Positions 23,943-33,482 of a stretch of DNA of 49,513 bases are shown one piece after another (within the stretch, counting starts at the first letter, position 1; every line of letters begins with the position of its first letter). Location: positions 1-49,513 of the forward strand of contig JAAEYY010000019.1 in NCBI GenBank assembly GCA_018223105.1, written 5' to 3'. A model generated the notes under the pieces. That model worked only from the letters and a program-made list of their open reading frames with translations. It searched no databases and had not been told where the DNA came from. The DNA comes from a bacterium (lineage in GTDB: Bacteria; Bacteroidota; Bacteroidia; NS11-12g; UBA9320). The translations under genes and the position numbers were made by a program.

Positions 23943-26738
23943 TTAAGACAGCTTCTCTTTTAAATACTTTCCGGTAACAGACTCCTTACAATTTACCATG
24001 TTTTCAGGTGTGCCTGCAAAGACCAGATGACCACCTTTATCGCCTCCATCGGGTCCTAGGTCAATAACCCAGTCTGCACATTTTACTACATCCAGGTTAT
24101 GTTCAATCACAACAATGCTATGTCCCATTTCAATTAGCGCCTGCAGTGATTTTAACAGCTTTTTAATGTCGTGAAAATGTAGACCTGTAGTTGGCTCGTC
24201 AAAGATGAATAATACCTTATCCTTTGATTGAGATTTAGCAAGGAAGGTTGCCAGTTTTATTCTCTGAGCCTCTCCTCCACTTAAGGTGCTGCTACTTTGT
24301 CCTAGTTTAATATATCCTAAACCTACTTCTTGTAAAGGGTTTAATTTCGAAATTACCGGTTTTTGTCCTTGGAAGAATTCAATTGCTTCATCCACAGTCA
24401 TATCCAATACATCGTAAATGGATTTACCTCTAAACTCAACTTCAAGAACTTCTTCCTTGAAGCGTTTGCCTCCACATTCTTCGCATTTGAGATGCAAATC
24501 GGCCATAAACTGCATCTCCACTACTTCCTCTCCTTCTCCCTGACAATTATCACATCTTCCGCCTTCCACATTAAATGAGAAATGTTTAGGCTTGTAATTT
24601 CTTTGTTTAGATAAGGGCATAGAAGAAAACAAATCTCGGATTGGGTCGTATGCTTTTACGTAAGTGACAGGATTAGATCTTGAAGACTTCCCGATTGGAT
24701 TTTGATCTACCATTTCTACAGTATTGATACGTTTCAGATCCCCATTGATCTCTTTAACTGCTCCTATCTTTTGGGTGCTATATTGCTGAGTATGACGCAA
24801 AACTGCGGGGTAAAGCACACCTTTAATCAAGCTTGTTTTACCGGAGCCGCTTACACCGGTAACCACAGTAAGTGTATTAAGAGGGATGTCTACATCTATA
24901 CTTTTTAAGTTATGTTGGGCTGCGCCGATGAGGCTTATTTTATTATTCCAGTTTCTGCGAATTTTAGGGACTTCGATTTGCTCTCGATCATCCAAGTACT
25001 TGGCAGTAAGAGTGTCGGCATTTTTTAACGCCTCCATGGTTCCTGAAAAAACCACTTCTCCTCCAAGGCTGCCAGCTTCAGGTCCCATATCAACCAAATA
25101 ATCAGCCTGTTTCATCATATCTTCATCATGCTCAACAACTACAACGGTGTTACCGGTAGCTTTAAGCTGTTGAAGTACTTCTATCAATTTATCTGTATCT
25201 CTGGAATGCAATCCAATACTAGGCTCGTCTAGTATATAAGTAGAACCAACCAGACTCGAACCCAAAGATGTTGCCAGGTTAATTCTCTGGCTTTCACCTC
25301 CACTCAAGCTATTCGAAAGTCTATTCAACCCGAGATAACCCAAGCCTACTTTATACAAATATTCCAGTCTATTCCTTATTTCATATAGAATAGGTTTTGC
25401 TATTTGATGATCTTGATTTTCAAGTTCTAGTTGATTGAAAAATTGACGCGCCTGATCTACGGTGAGTAATAAGATTTCTTGAAGGGAACTTGAACGCGGA
25501 TCTCCCATAAAATCCGGATTCTTGGATGAGTTTAGTACTTTAACAAATGAAGCGTCTTTTCTAATTCGTGTACCATGACAAACAGGGCAAGTAGTTTTGC
25601 CTCGGTATTTACTCAACAACACCCTGTATTGAATTTTATAGGATTTTTCTTCAAGATACTTGAAGAAGTGGTCAATTCCCTCAACATTCCCTCTACCGTG
25701 CCATAACAAGTCGAGTTCTTCTTTGCTCAAATCTTTTATTGGTCGATGAATAGGGAAATCAAATTGTTCTGTATTCAGAATAAATTCTTTCTTCCACTGA
25801 GCTAAGGTTTCACCTTTCCATGGAGCAACTGCATTTTCATACACTGAAAGAGATCGGTTTGGTATCACCAATTCAGGATCTATCCCTATGATTGAACCAA
25901 AACCTTCACATTCCTTACATGCCCCATATGGATTATTAAAGCTTAAGAAATTAACTGTAGGTTCTTCAAAGCTAATACCGTCCAACTCGAATTTGTTATT
26001 AAAACTCTGCGAAACAAGCTCATCAGAGTCAGTCCAGATCGTGCATTGCCCCTGCCCTTCCCAAAAGGCTGTTTCTACAGAGTCTGAAAGTCTGCTTTTG
26101 TATTCTTCATTCTCTTCCTCTGAAACAAGTCGGTCTACTAAGACAAAAAAATCATCGCCTATATCCTTTGGATTAACATCCTCAATTAAGAGCGCTTCAT
26201 TATCAAACCATATTCTACTATAGCCTTTCTGTAGTGCTAGTTGCAGATATTCATCCTTATCTTCAAACTGCGGTCTGTATCCTATATATACCTTAACACC
26301 TTCGCCGCGTTCTAATACGTACTTTATTACATCTGCAGTGCTGTGCTTTTTTACCTCATTACCACTCTCGGGTGAAATTGTCTTTCCTATTCTCGCCCAG
26401 AGAAGCTTAAAGTAATCGTATAGTTCGGTAGAAGTAGCTACTGTAGATCTAGGGTTCCTTGTATTTACTTTCTGTTCAATGGCTATGCAAGGAGTAAGTC
26501 CTTTAATCTGATCAACTTCAGGTTTATCCAATCGTCCAAGAAATTGTCGGGCATAACTGCTCAAGCTTTCTACGTATCGTCTTTGTCCTTCAGCATAAAG
26601 TGTATCAAAGATGAGAGAAGATTTCCCTGAGCCCGAAACACCGGTTACAACTGAGAATTGATTTCTCGGGATATCAAGGTTTACCTGTTTAAGATTGTGA
26701 AGGCGGGCGTTTTTTATTTGAATAAACTTTTGCTGCAT
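23943..26738 (-). CDS. uvrA: Excinuclease ABC subunit UvrA
   Basis: UvrA is the damage-sensing ATPase of nucleotide excision repair. Two ABC modules are visible: Walker A motifs 'GVSGSGKSSLIFDTLYAEGQ' near residue 31 and 'VTGVSGSGKTSLIKGVLYPA' near 640, signatures LSGGESQRINLA and LSGGEAQRIKLA, and Walker B 'TYILDEPSIGLHSRD' and 'IFDEPTTGLHFHD'. The zinc-binding CxxC pairs are present (GACKECEGFG, CPVCHG, CDNCQGEG and CEECGGKRF). The length of 931 residues is normal. It is divergent from the ECF sigma factor gene and monocistronic as far as visible. Confidence 0.98.
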   Translation of the reverse strand: MQQKFIQIKNARLHNLKQVNLDIPRNQFSVVTGVSGSGKSSLIFDTLYAEGQRRYVESLSSYARQFLGRLDKPEVDQIKGLTPCIAIEQKVNTRNPRSTVATSTELYDYFKLLWARIGKTISPESGNEVKKHSTADVIKYVLERGEGVKVYIGYRPQFEDKDEYLQLALQKGYSRIWFDNEALLIEDVNPKDIGDDFFVLVDRLVSEEENEEYKSRLSDSVETAFWEGQGQCTIWTDSDELVSQSFNNKFELDGISFEEPTVNFLSFNNPYGACKECEGFGSIIGIDPELVIPNRSLSVYENAVAPWKGETLAQWKKEFILNTEQFDFPIHRPIKDLSKEELDLLWHGRGNVEGIDHFFKYLEEKSYKIQYRVLLSKYRGKTTCPVCHGTRIRKDASFVKVLNSSKNPDFMGDPRSSSLQEILLLTVDQARQFFNQLELENQDHQIAKPILYEIRNRLEYLYKVGLGYLGLNRLSNSLSGGESQRINLATSLGSSLVGSTYILDEPSIGLHSRDTDKLIEVLQQLKATGNTVVVVEHDEDMMKQADYLVDMGPEAGSLGGEVVFSGTMEALKNADTLTAKYLDDREQIEVPKIRRNWNNKISLIGAAQHNLKSIDVDIPLNTLTVVTGVSGSGKTSLIKGVLYPAVLRHTQQYSTQKIGAVKEINGDLKRINTVEMVDQNPIGKSSRSNPVTYVKAYDPIRDLFSSMPLSKQRNYKPKHFSFNVEGGRCDNCQGEGEEVVEMQFMADLHLKCEECGGKRFKEEVLEVEFRGKSIYDVLDMTVDEAIEFFQGQKPVISKLNPLQEVGLGYIKLGQSSSTLSGGEAQRIKLATFLAKSQSKDKVLFIFDEPTTGLHFHDIKKLLKSLQALIEMGHSIVVIEHNLDVVKCADWVIDLGPDGGDKGGHLVFAGTPENMVNCKESVTGKYLKEKLS

Positions 26739-26810
26739 AAATGCGAATCTGCTTGTGAAAAATGGTGTGGCAAATTTGGCCTTTTTAAATCCATTAGAAG
26801 AACAATTATT

Positions 26811-26840
26811 TTGAAGTTTAGATTTTTATTTCTATATTAG
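26811..26840 (+). promoter_or_regulatory. Candidate promoter of the ECF sigma factor gene
   Basis: TTG (26811-26813), 19 bases, TATATTAG (26833-26840): one mismatch from the Bacteroidota consensus. Transcription would begin near 26846, giving a leader of about 80 bases that contains the whole stem-loop around the start codon. Confidence 0.45.
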
Positions 26841-26870
26841 TAGAATAATTTAAAAATTTAATCGCCTATA

Positions 26871-26927
26871 CGTAATACCTCTACTCTTAAAATCAAATAA
26901 GTAAACTTACTCAAAAGAGGTATTATG
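26871..26927 (+). promoter_or_regulatory. Stem-loop enclosing the start codon of the sigma factor gene
   Basis: CGTAATACCTCT (26871-26882) pairs with AGAGGTATTATG (26916-26927): eleven Watson-Crick pairs and one G-U. The 3' arm contains the purine-rich AGAGG and the whole ATG. A nested AGTAA-AC-TTACT lies in the 33-base loop (26900-26911). In the mRNA this would hide the initiation region, suggesting translational control; a DNA operator is the alternative. Confidence 0.5.
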
Positions 26928-27503
26928 CAATTAAACAAAATTTCAGATCAGAAGCTGCTGAAGCAGTATGTACAGGGCAATGAGGCATGCCTTGAGATGT
27001 TAATTAACCGTCACAAAGACCGTATTTTCACCACCATTTACCTCATTGTTAAAGATTCTTATATCGCTGAAGATTTATTTCAGGAGACCTTTATTAAGGT
27101 GATCAAGAACCTTAAAAAGAAAAAGTACAACGAAGAAGGTAAATTCCTTCCCTGGGTTACACGTATAGCACGTAACCTAGCTATAGATCATTTCCGAAAG
27201 AAACAAAGAATGCCAATGGTTACAGATTCGCACGGTGATGATGTTTTCAGAAAAATGAAGATCTCTACCGAAACTCGTGAACAAACTATTATCAGAACAG
27301 AACGCGAGGATGAAGTAAGAAGAATGATCAATCAACTCCCTGATGAACAAAGACAGGTTTTGATTTTAAGACATTACGGAGAACTTAGTTTTAAAGAAAT
27401 TGCTGATCTTACTGATGTAAGTATCAATACGGCTTTGGGTAGAATGCGCTATGCCTTGAATAATTTGCGCAAACTCATGGAACACAGCCACATAAAAGCT
27501 TAG
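26925..27503 (+). CDS. ECF-type RNA polymerase sigma factor
   Basis: A 192-residue extracytoplasmic-function sigma factor. Region 2 covers about 25-95 with 'AEDLFQETFIKVIKNL' (core binding) and 'FLPWVTRIARNLAIDHFRK' (-10 recognition). Region 4 covers about 135-186 with 'LPDEQRQVLILRHYGELSFKEIADL' and a helix-turn-helix. The linker is charged. There is no adjacent FecR-type anti-sigma factor, but a small acidic gene follows after a terminator. The start codon lies in a 12-bp stem. Regulon and signal are unknown. Confidence 0.95.
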   Translation: MQLNKISDQKLLKQYVQGNEACLEMLINRHKDRIFTTIYLIVKDSYIAEDLFQETFIKVIKNLKKKKYNEEGKFLPWVTRIARNLAIDHFRKKQRMPMVTDSHGDDVFRKMKISTETREQTIIRTEREDEVRRMINQLPDEQRQVLILRHYGELSFKEIADLTDVSINTALGRMRYALNNLRKLMEHSHIKA

Positions 27504-27530
27504 ATAAACATAACTGAAGTTAGAATAAAG

Positions 27531-27563
27531 AATACCTGTCCATTTGGGCGGGTATTTTTTTTT
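27531..27563 (+). terminator. Intrinsic terminator after the sigma factor gene
   Basis: AATACCTGTCC (27531-27541) pairs with GGGCGGGTATT (27546-27556), with two G-T wobbles and loop ATTT, followed by a run of T to 27563. It separates the sigma factor from the small gene downstream and excludes the ATG at 27544 as that gene's start. Confidence 0.88.
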
Positions 27564-27630
27564 ACATTCTGAATACTATTTGAAAAATCTTGACGTTTTG
27601 TTTCTGAATGACGAACTAAAACGCGACTGT

Positions 27631-27861
27631 ATGGACAAAAACATTACTCAAAACGATTTATTACTTCTTGCCTACAACGAATTAGACACTAACAGAAAAC
27701 TGCTTGTAATTAATGCTTTAGAGTCTAATCTATCTCTGCAAAACGAATATCACGACATTCTTGCCGTTATGGGTAAACTTGACGAGTTTCAAGTACAACC
27801 TAATAACACAAGTCTTCAGATTATTTTAGAAGAGTCTTCTTCCGCTATGGAAGTACTCTAA
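27631..27861 (+). CDS. Small anti-sigma-like protein (76 residues)
   Basis: This small acidic, helical protein begins MDKNITQNDLLLLAYNELD and ends in 'SLQIILEESSSAMEVL'. Short proteins of this make-up are often found next to ECF sigma factors in Flavobacteriia and are thought to act on them; that link is inference from position and resemblance. The longer frame from 27544 starts inside the terminator hairpin, so I use the ATG at 27631. The stop overlaps the end of the convergent TonB receptor gene by four bases. Confidence 0.6.
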   Translation: MDKNITQNDLLLLAYNELDTNRKLLVINALESNLSLQNEYHDILAVMGKLDEFQVQPNNTSLQIILEESSSAMEVL

Positions 27862-30197
27862 AAAGAGTAGCTTAGAGATAAGCTTGGTAAAATTGGTAAC
27901 TGATTAACGCGGGTATATTCAACCCTGTTAAAATAGAAGATGTTCGCTCTATTGTAAACGTTTGTAATAGAGCCGATGATTTCTATTTTTCTGCTAATGG
28001 TAGTGGCTTCTGCTTCTTCTGTTTCCTCCCCTTTCTGCTTTTCCCACTTAAAGGTTTTCTTAAGAGAAACATCAAATCTGTGGTAATAAGGCAGTCTGCC
28101 TGTATTAAGCTCAGCATATAAAATACCTAATTCCCCATTATCTGTTGTGTAGTCTGTAGTAGCTCCATCAGCAAATGAAAGGAGTTCATAAAAGCCTTGA
28201 GTTAGAGTGAACGGAAATCCACTACCAAAATTCCATCTCGCATTGGCGCTCCACGATTTCTCTGCACCAAAATCATAAGATGTTACGATATTAATGTTAT
28301 GTCTACGATCAAAATGAGGTTGATAGGTTCTTATACCGTCATACCTGGATACATTGTTGTACGAGTACACCATCCATACATAGAGTTTAGTGGTCTCGTA
28401 CTTAAGTGTAACATCATAGCCATAAGCCAGGCCTGTTTCAATAATATAATCTTGTTTTAATGCATCCGGACGATCACTATTTGCTCTGTTATTATCAAAT
28501 ATCTTATCGCGATTGATATTGGTTACCTGAGTGAAATCTTTGGCATATCCTTCAATGTTCACTTCTAGGAGCGGTATTGGATCAAACTCAAATCCCGCTA
28601 CAATATGACGGGCCTTTTGCAGTTTACTGGTTACCTCTGCCCCATCAAATTCAGTGGGTAAATTCTCAGGTCCGGAAAGAAATCCATAAAATAAATTCAC
28701 CACATCCTTATCACTAACCGCCGACATTAAATTTTGACTGTATAATCCGGCTGCAGCTTTAAATCTAAATTTCTTGTTGATGTTGTACTTCATTCTCAGG
28801 CGAGGCTCAGGGCTGTTCTCTTGCAGACTTGCGTATCTCTGAATCCTAAAACCTAATTCTAACACCAATTTATCCTCAATAACCTTTCTATAATTTAAAA
28901 ACCCACTAATTTCTGTCGTATTCTGAAATTGTGAGATTCTTCGATCAAGAGCATTAAATATTTCAAAATCAGTTCTAAAACCATTGGTTTCCAATCCAAA
29001 CTTAAATTCATCGTGTTTATTGATGAAATTAGTGAAGTTTAGACTCACATTGTATCCATTAATCCCTGATTTTCTGGGTTTATTGTCGCCTTCCTGCTGA
29101 TTAATTAAATAATCTGAGTAATTGATAGTACCATCCACAATGGTTCTTGAAACACCCGGAATAAGAAGAAATTTCATACCCATTCCTCTTGATCCCCAGT
29201 CGTATTGGGTTGTATTTTCAAAGTTCACATTATCATTGAAATCAAATCCAAAAAAACTAACCCTACTTCCACCGGCTGAATTAAAGGAAACCTTTGCAAA
29301 TAGATCGCTGAAGGAAAAAGGCATTATCCCGTCATTAATGTATGGGTAGAAAAGTCTGGATGACCGATCTAAATACGAATTCTTATAGGATACAATGAAG
29401 CTTGAACTTCCCTCTCCAGGTTTGTACTTTCTTAAAGGACCCTCCAGTAATAGTTTTGAGTTAAAAGGACTCGTATTCACCTTGCCGGCAAACTTGGCCA
29501 TATTTCCATCTCTGGTTTCAACATCTACAATTGCAGAAATTCTACCGCCAAACTCAGCGCTAAAGCCGGCAGAGTATACATCTGCTCTCTTAATTATATC
29601 GGAATCAAAAACGGAAAAAAGTCCTATAGAATGAAATGGATTGTAAACGGTTAGTCCATCCAACATTACCCTATTCATTACCGGCGATCCTCCTCTGATA
29701 TATAGCTGACCACCTTGATCACCACTAAACACCACTCCGGGTAATACTTGTAAATATTGAACCAAATCCGGTTCACCACCCACAGAAGGAATTCGTTGTA
29801 GTTGTTTTGGTTGAATCGTGGTTTCAGAAATAGTTACTTCCGTTGTTTTGCGAATAGCCGCAGCACTTACCTGAACTGCTTTTATTTGCTGTGATTGACT
29901 TTTGAGATATACGTTTTGATTGATGAGTTCTTGGCTTTCAATCGAAATTGGGATGCTTGCAGTGTCATATCCGTAATATTTGGCAACGAGGGTATAGTTT
30001 CCCGGAGGCACATCATTGATTACATAAAGGCCATTTTGATCTGTGTATGTTCCAAATGAAGTTCCGGAAAGCTGTATGGTAACACTGATTAAAGGTTCTC
30101 CAGTTTCTTTATCATTTACAAAACCTCGTATTTGTGTTTGTGCAATGCTAAAAAATGAGAAAATTAGACCTGTTAAAATCAGTATAAATCGACGCAT
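27858..30197 (-). CDS. TonB-dependent receptor (CarboxypepD-reg-like / plug / barrel)
   Basis: A 779-residue outer-membrane receptor that imports a ligand using the TonB proton-motive system. A signal peptide (to about residue 20, IAQTQ) is followed by a carboxypeptidase-regulatory-like domain (about 21-100: 'IRGFVNDKETGEPLISVTIQL' up to the YGYDTASIPI strand). The plug domain (about 120-235) has 'QVLPGVVFSGDQGGQLYIRGGSP' and 'AEFGGRISAIVDV', and the beta barrel follows to a C-terminal aromatic residue (LSLSYSF). The substrate is not evident. It lies 79 bp downstream of the DUF4249 gene on the same strand. Confidence 0.93.
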   Translation of the reverse strand: MRRFILILTGLIFSFFSIAQTQIRGFVNDKETGEPLISVTIQLSGTSFGTYTDQNGLYVINDVPPGNYTLVAKYYGYDTASIPISIESQELINQNVYLKSQSQQIKAVQVSAAAIRKTTEVTISETTIQPKQLQRIPSVGGEPDLVQYLQVLPGVVFSGDQGGQLYIRGGSPVMNRVMLDGLTVYNPFHSIGLFSVFDSDIIKRADVYSAGFSAEFGGRISAIVDVETRDGNMAKFAGKVNTSPFNSKLLLEGPLRKYKPGEGSSSFIVSYKNSYLDRSSRLFYPYINDGIMPFSFSDLFAKVSFNSAGGSRVSFFGFDFNDNVNFENTTQYDWGSRGMGMKFLLIPGVSRTIVDGTINYSDYLINQQEGDNKPRKSGINGYNVSLNFTNFINKHDEFKFGLETNGFRTDFEIFNALDRRISQFQNTTEISGFLNYRKVIEDKLVLELGFRIQRYASLQENSPEPRLRMKYNINKKFRFKAAAGLYSQNLMSAVSDKDVVNLFYGFLSGPENLPTEFDGAEVTSKLQKARHIVAGFEFDPIPLLEVNIEGYAKDFTQVTNINRDKIFDNNRANSDRPDALKQDYIIETGLAYGYDVTLKYETTKLYVWMVYSYNNVSRYDGIRTYQPHFDRRHNINIVTSYDFGAEKSWSANARWNFGSGFPFTLTQGFYELLSFADGATTDYTTDNGELGILYAELNTGRLPYYHRFDVSLKKTFKWEKQKGEETEEAEATTISRKIEIIGSITNVYNRANIFYFNRVEYTRVNQLPILPSLSLSYSF

Positions 30198-30276
30198 AAA
30201 TCAGTGCAAGGATAAAGGAATTCAAATGATTTGAAGACAAGAATTAACAGAAGTCTGTTTATACTTGGAAAATGGT

Positions 30277-31170
30277 TCAATACAAGGTGTCTTTCACCGT
30301 ATAGCTGGATCCCAAAATCCCTAAACCATTCGAGATATTGGAATAAATAACCACTGCATTGTTAAATGCGCTAGTAAAGGTAACTTCTCTCGAATCTCGT
30401 GCCCTTTGTAGCGTATTAATGTATTTGTAGTAATCCTCAGAAATACTTTCGAGTTGAATAAGATACTTCTCATTCGGATTCGTTATTACAAGTCCAAATG
30501 GAGCTACAGTAGAAATGGTTTTTGTTTTTCCATTAAAGAGCTCATCATTAAAAATTACACTACCATCATTTAATCGAAAGGAATTGTATTCAGCAATAGA
30601 TGGGTCATTGGAAGTAAATTGCATTGGTACAAATTCGGCCAAAAACTGATCGTAATAGTAGAAGCTGATTTTATAGTAATTACGACTCAAAGGGTCATCC
30701 TGAAATTCAATTTTCAATAGATCAGAGAGAATTCCTGAGCTATCTCTTCCTCCTTCAGGCACTAAAGTTGAAGTTGCACTAATACTTGCGGGAACTCTTT
30801 GGAACGAAGTAGCAACCGGATAACCTGAGGACCTTATATCCAGTCTAACATCATCACCGGCGTTGGGAATCACATTAGATTCATACAACTCTGTGCTTTG
30901 GTTGAAGTTCATTACGGTCTGATTGCCGTTTACATTTAATGTTACCACTGCATCTCGCACCAATTTCGGAAAAAATGTATCCTGAACAGATTCGGTATTC
31001 GTCAACTGCAAATCAAAAGGGGTGCCTGTTTCCAGCACTGCGTTTACAACTAGCTTAGATACATATGAATCCTGAGCATCAGGTACAAGGATATCTTCAT
31101 AACAGGAATGCAGCGTCAAAAGACCTGCAGCAAATGCAGCGTATTTTAGTATTTTAGAAGTTAACGACAT
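30277..31170 (-). CDS. DUF4249 domain-containing lipoprotein
   Basis: A surface or periplasmic lipoprotein of the DUF4249 family, which usually accompanies a TonB-dependent receptor in Bacteroidota. With the start at 31170 the signal peptide reads MSLTSKILKYAAFAAGLLTLHSC (lipidated Cys23), followed by 'LVVNAVLETGTPFDLQLTNTESV', an Ig-like first half, and a C-terminal 'YIQ/YIN' region ending 'VIYSNISNGLGILGSSY', typical of the family. The frame upstream to 31236 lacks a signal peptide at its N-terminus. It overlaps the receptor gene by 17 bp, so the two are translated together and probably form a complex. Confidence 0.88.
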   Translation of the reverse strand: MSLTSKILKYAAFAAGLLTLHSCYEDILVPDAQDSYVSKLVVNAVLETGTPFDLQLTNTESVQDTFFPKLVRDAVVTLNVNGNQTVMNFNQSTELYESNVIPNAGDDVRLDIRSSGYPVATSFQRVPASISATSTLVPEGGRDSSGILSDLLKIEFQDDPLSRNYYKISFYYYDQFLAEFVPMQFTSNDPSIAEYNSFRLNDGSVIFNDELFNGKTKTISTVAPFGLVITNPNEKYLIQLESISEDYYKYINTLQRARDSREVTFTSAFNNAVVIYSNISNGLGILGSSYTVKDTLY

Positions 31171-33448
31171 ATGATATTCCGGGTAAAAATTTAACATATC
31201 CCCTAACAATGTCAAGCTTGCTAAACCTTGAATCATTAAAACGAGGTGTAATACTCAATGGGTTTCTGCTGGCAGTTATATTATAAACATAGAACTTCCA
31301 GGTTTGATCTAATTGTGTTTTACTTGGATCTGAATTTTTAACAAGACAGAGATCCAATCTTTGATAAGCAGGACTTCTGAAATTATTGAGTTCGCCATAT
31401 TCAAGCTGGAGGTTTCCGTCGATATCGTAAAACTTACCTTCCGGGATAGTGAAAAGTTGGCCGCTCCCTAGAAGATAGTTCATACCAAACGACCAAAGGT
31501 CATCAATTTCATAAGCCATGTATACTTTGACCATGTGAGTTCTGTCAAAATCGAATAAAAACTCCTCTTGAGATAAATCGGGGAAGTTACGGCTGGCACG
31601 ACTCAACACATAAGATGCCCATCCCGTGAAATACCCTTTATTCTTTTGAAAAACCAATTCAGCACCGTATGCCCTACCCGTTCCAAGGAATGTATAGGCT
31701 TGCCAGTCATTCTCCGGATCAGAAGCTTCAAGGAAATTATCAACCACTTGAATATTATTCATGGTTTTAAAATAAGCAGATAATGAACCGCTATACATCT
31801 TTGCAAGCTTTCTTTCAAGTGAGACCTCAACCACATTTGCGGCTAAATTTGGAACAAGCTCTGTAGCCGGAACCCAGAAGTTTCGAGGATCTCCACTTCC
31901 TCCAATATTGATTAGCCTGGTAAATTGATTTTGTCTACTATACCCCCCTTTTACCACTGTTCTTTCATCAATAGGGTAAGTAACATGAACCCGTGGTTGT
32001 AAAGTAGGTTTAATAAAGCCATTGTAAGCATATAAGGTACTTCTTAAACCACCAATGAACTCTACATTCTTTTTTGTGCGATAATTATATTCACCATAAG
32101 CAGTTATTTCAAATGATGGGTCGTACAGTTGCTCTCCAACAGTCTCGAAATTATCCTCAAGATTAGGGTAGTTTATTGCACCCCGTTCAATGAATCCCGT
32201 TCTAAAGGTCTTTACATTAGCGTGTAAACCAAATTCTACGCTTTTGAAGTTATCTATAAAGTAATTATAATCCGATCTGGCTATATACTCCCTTATACCG
32301 CTTTTGTATAAACTATATGAAGTAGGGATACCATTGGTATTGAATGAATTTAGTATCTCTTCCGATTGATCTTCATTACTATAAAACTGACTTAGGTGAA
32401 TGCTGTGAACACTGGTGAATCGTTTGTTGAATGCATGAGTGTATTTAACCGAACCCAAGACATTCCCCCATTTAATTTGAATTCCAAACCTTGTGCGCTC
32501 TGCATTATTAGAATCCGGTATTACATTAAAAAAGATTCGATACAAATCCCTCGAATTCAAGAAACTGAACTCAAGAAAATCTGAATTGCTCAATTTCTTT
32601 CCGAAATTCAAGGCTACATTATAGAAATTAGCATTGAGTTCATCTTCTCTAAACTCTTTCGGGAAGAGTTGATCGACCCAGGTCCTTCTCGCTGATAAGT
32701 TAAAGTAGTAATCGTCTTTTTGAACCGCTTTAAAATATAGGCCTGCACTAATTGGACTAGCTTCAAACCTGCCGTCAAAACCACTGAATTCAAGATCATT
32801 ATCAGATTCAAGTAAGATCACAGAAGAAAGTCGACCACCATATTCTGTCGGCATGGGACCTTTAAAAACTTTGGTATTTGAAATGCTGTTATTGTGAAAA
32901 ACAGAAGAAAACCCGAACAAATGATTGAAGTTGTAGATAGGTGTTCCATTATACAACATCAGGTTCTCATCCACATTCCCCCCGCGAACATAGAGATTAC
33001 TAAAACCTTCAGGTCCAAATTCAATACCGGGTAGCATTTGCAGTTGTCGGTTTACATCAGCCTCCCCGAGCAAGTACGGCATATTGTCTAATTGCTTATT
33101 GGGGTTCTTTTGCTGAAAATCTGTATATCCTGCTAATCCTTCTAAATTGTATTGATTTTCGAAAAGGTTTGCAACAAGAAAAATGGTCATATCCGAATGG
33201 GTATAAACATCCATCTTTACAGATTGATAACCATTGGCCTCTATTTGAATTTGATTTTCAAATTTGGTCATAAAGAGAGTAAAGGATCCGTCAACATCGG
33301 TAAAGGTGTGTTTACCGGTTTGTACCTCGGTTACCTTTGCTCCTCCTACGGGATACTCATCCGTATCCATAACTTTACCTTTAAGCGCTTGAGCAGCAAA
33401 TGAAGGAATTAAAGCAAAAAGGAAGATCCAAAAGAGGAGATTACGCAT
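31154..33448 (-). CDS. TonB-dependent receptor partnered with DUF4249
   Basis: A 764-residue outer-membrane receptor. The start at 33448 gives a clean signal peptide (MRNLLFWIFLFALIPSFAAQA); the longer frame adds nine unlikely residues. A carboxypeptidase-regulatory-like domain (about 22-100) precedes the plug domain with 'PNKQLDNMPYLLGEADVNRQ' and 'GFSNLYVRGGNVDENLMLYNG', and 'TEYGGRLSSVILL' leads into the barrel, which ends 'GISYVVNF'. The promoter-like boxes directly upstream suggest transcription starting at or next to the ATG. It heads a unit with the DUF4249 gene and perhaps the second receptor. Confidence 0.93.
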   Translation of the reverse strand: MRNLLFWIFLFALIPSFAAQALKGKVMDTDEYPVGGAKVTEVQTGKHTFTDVDGSFTLFMTKFENQIQIEANGYQSVKMDVYTHSDMTIFLVANLFENQYNLEGLAGYTDFQQKNPNKQLDNMPYLLGEADVNRQLQMLPGIEFGPEGFSNLYVRGGNVDENLMLYNGTPIYNFNHLFGFSSVFHNNSISNTKVFKGPMPTEYGGRLSSVILLESDNDLEFSGFDGRFEASPISAGLYFKAVQKDDYYFNLSARRTWVDQLFPKEFREDELNANFYNVALNFGKKLSNSDFLEFSFLNSRDLYRIFFNVIPDSNNAERTRFGIQIKWGNVLGSVKYTHAFNKRFTSVHSIHLSQFYSNEDQSEEILNSFNTNGIPTSYSLYKSGIREYIARSDYNYFIDNFKSVEFGLHANVKTFRTGFIERGAINYPNLEDNFETVGEQLYDPSFEITAYGEYNYRTKKNVEFIGGLRSTLYAYNGFIKPTLQPRVHVTYPIDERTVVKGGYSRQNQFTRLINIGGSGDPRNFWVPATELVPNLAANVVEVSLERKLAKMYSGSLSAYFKTMNNIQVVDNFLEASDPENDWQAYTFLGTGRAYGAELVFQKNKGYFTGWASYVLSRASRNFPDLSQEEFLFDFDRTHMVKVYMAYEIDDLWSFGMNYLLGSGQLFTIPEGKFYDIDGNLQLEYGELNNFRSPAYQRLDLCLVKNSDPSKTQLDQTWKFYVYNITASRNPLSITPRFNDSRFSKLDIVRGYVKFLPGISYVVNF

Positions 33449-33452
33449 AGAG

Positions 33453-33482
33453 CAAATATGCAGTGCTTCCAACAAACCTCAA
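33453..33482 (-). promoter_or_regulatory. Promoter of the TonB receptor/DUF4249 operon
   Basis: On the minus strand: TTG (33482-33480), 19 bases, CATATTTG (33460-33453), one base off the Bacteroidota consensus TTG-N19-TAnnTTTG. Only CTCT separates the -7 box from the ATG at 33448, so the mRNA would be leaderless or nearly so. Confidence 0.55.

Noticed and set aside
25888..26223. 111-codon plus-strand frame within uvrA
   Set aside because: It is antisense to the conserved UvrA N-terminal half and is Ser/Lys-rich without any domain.
27544..27630. Upstream extension of the small anti-sigma-like gene from ATG 27544
   Set aside because: The ATG lies inside the sigma factor terminator hairpin and the added residues are hydrophobic and unlike the family.
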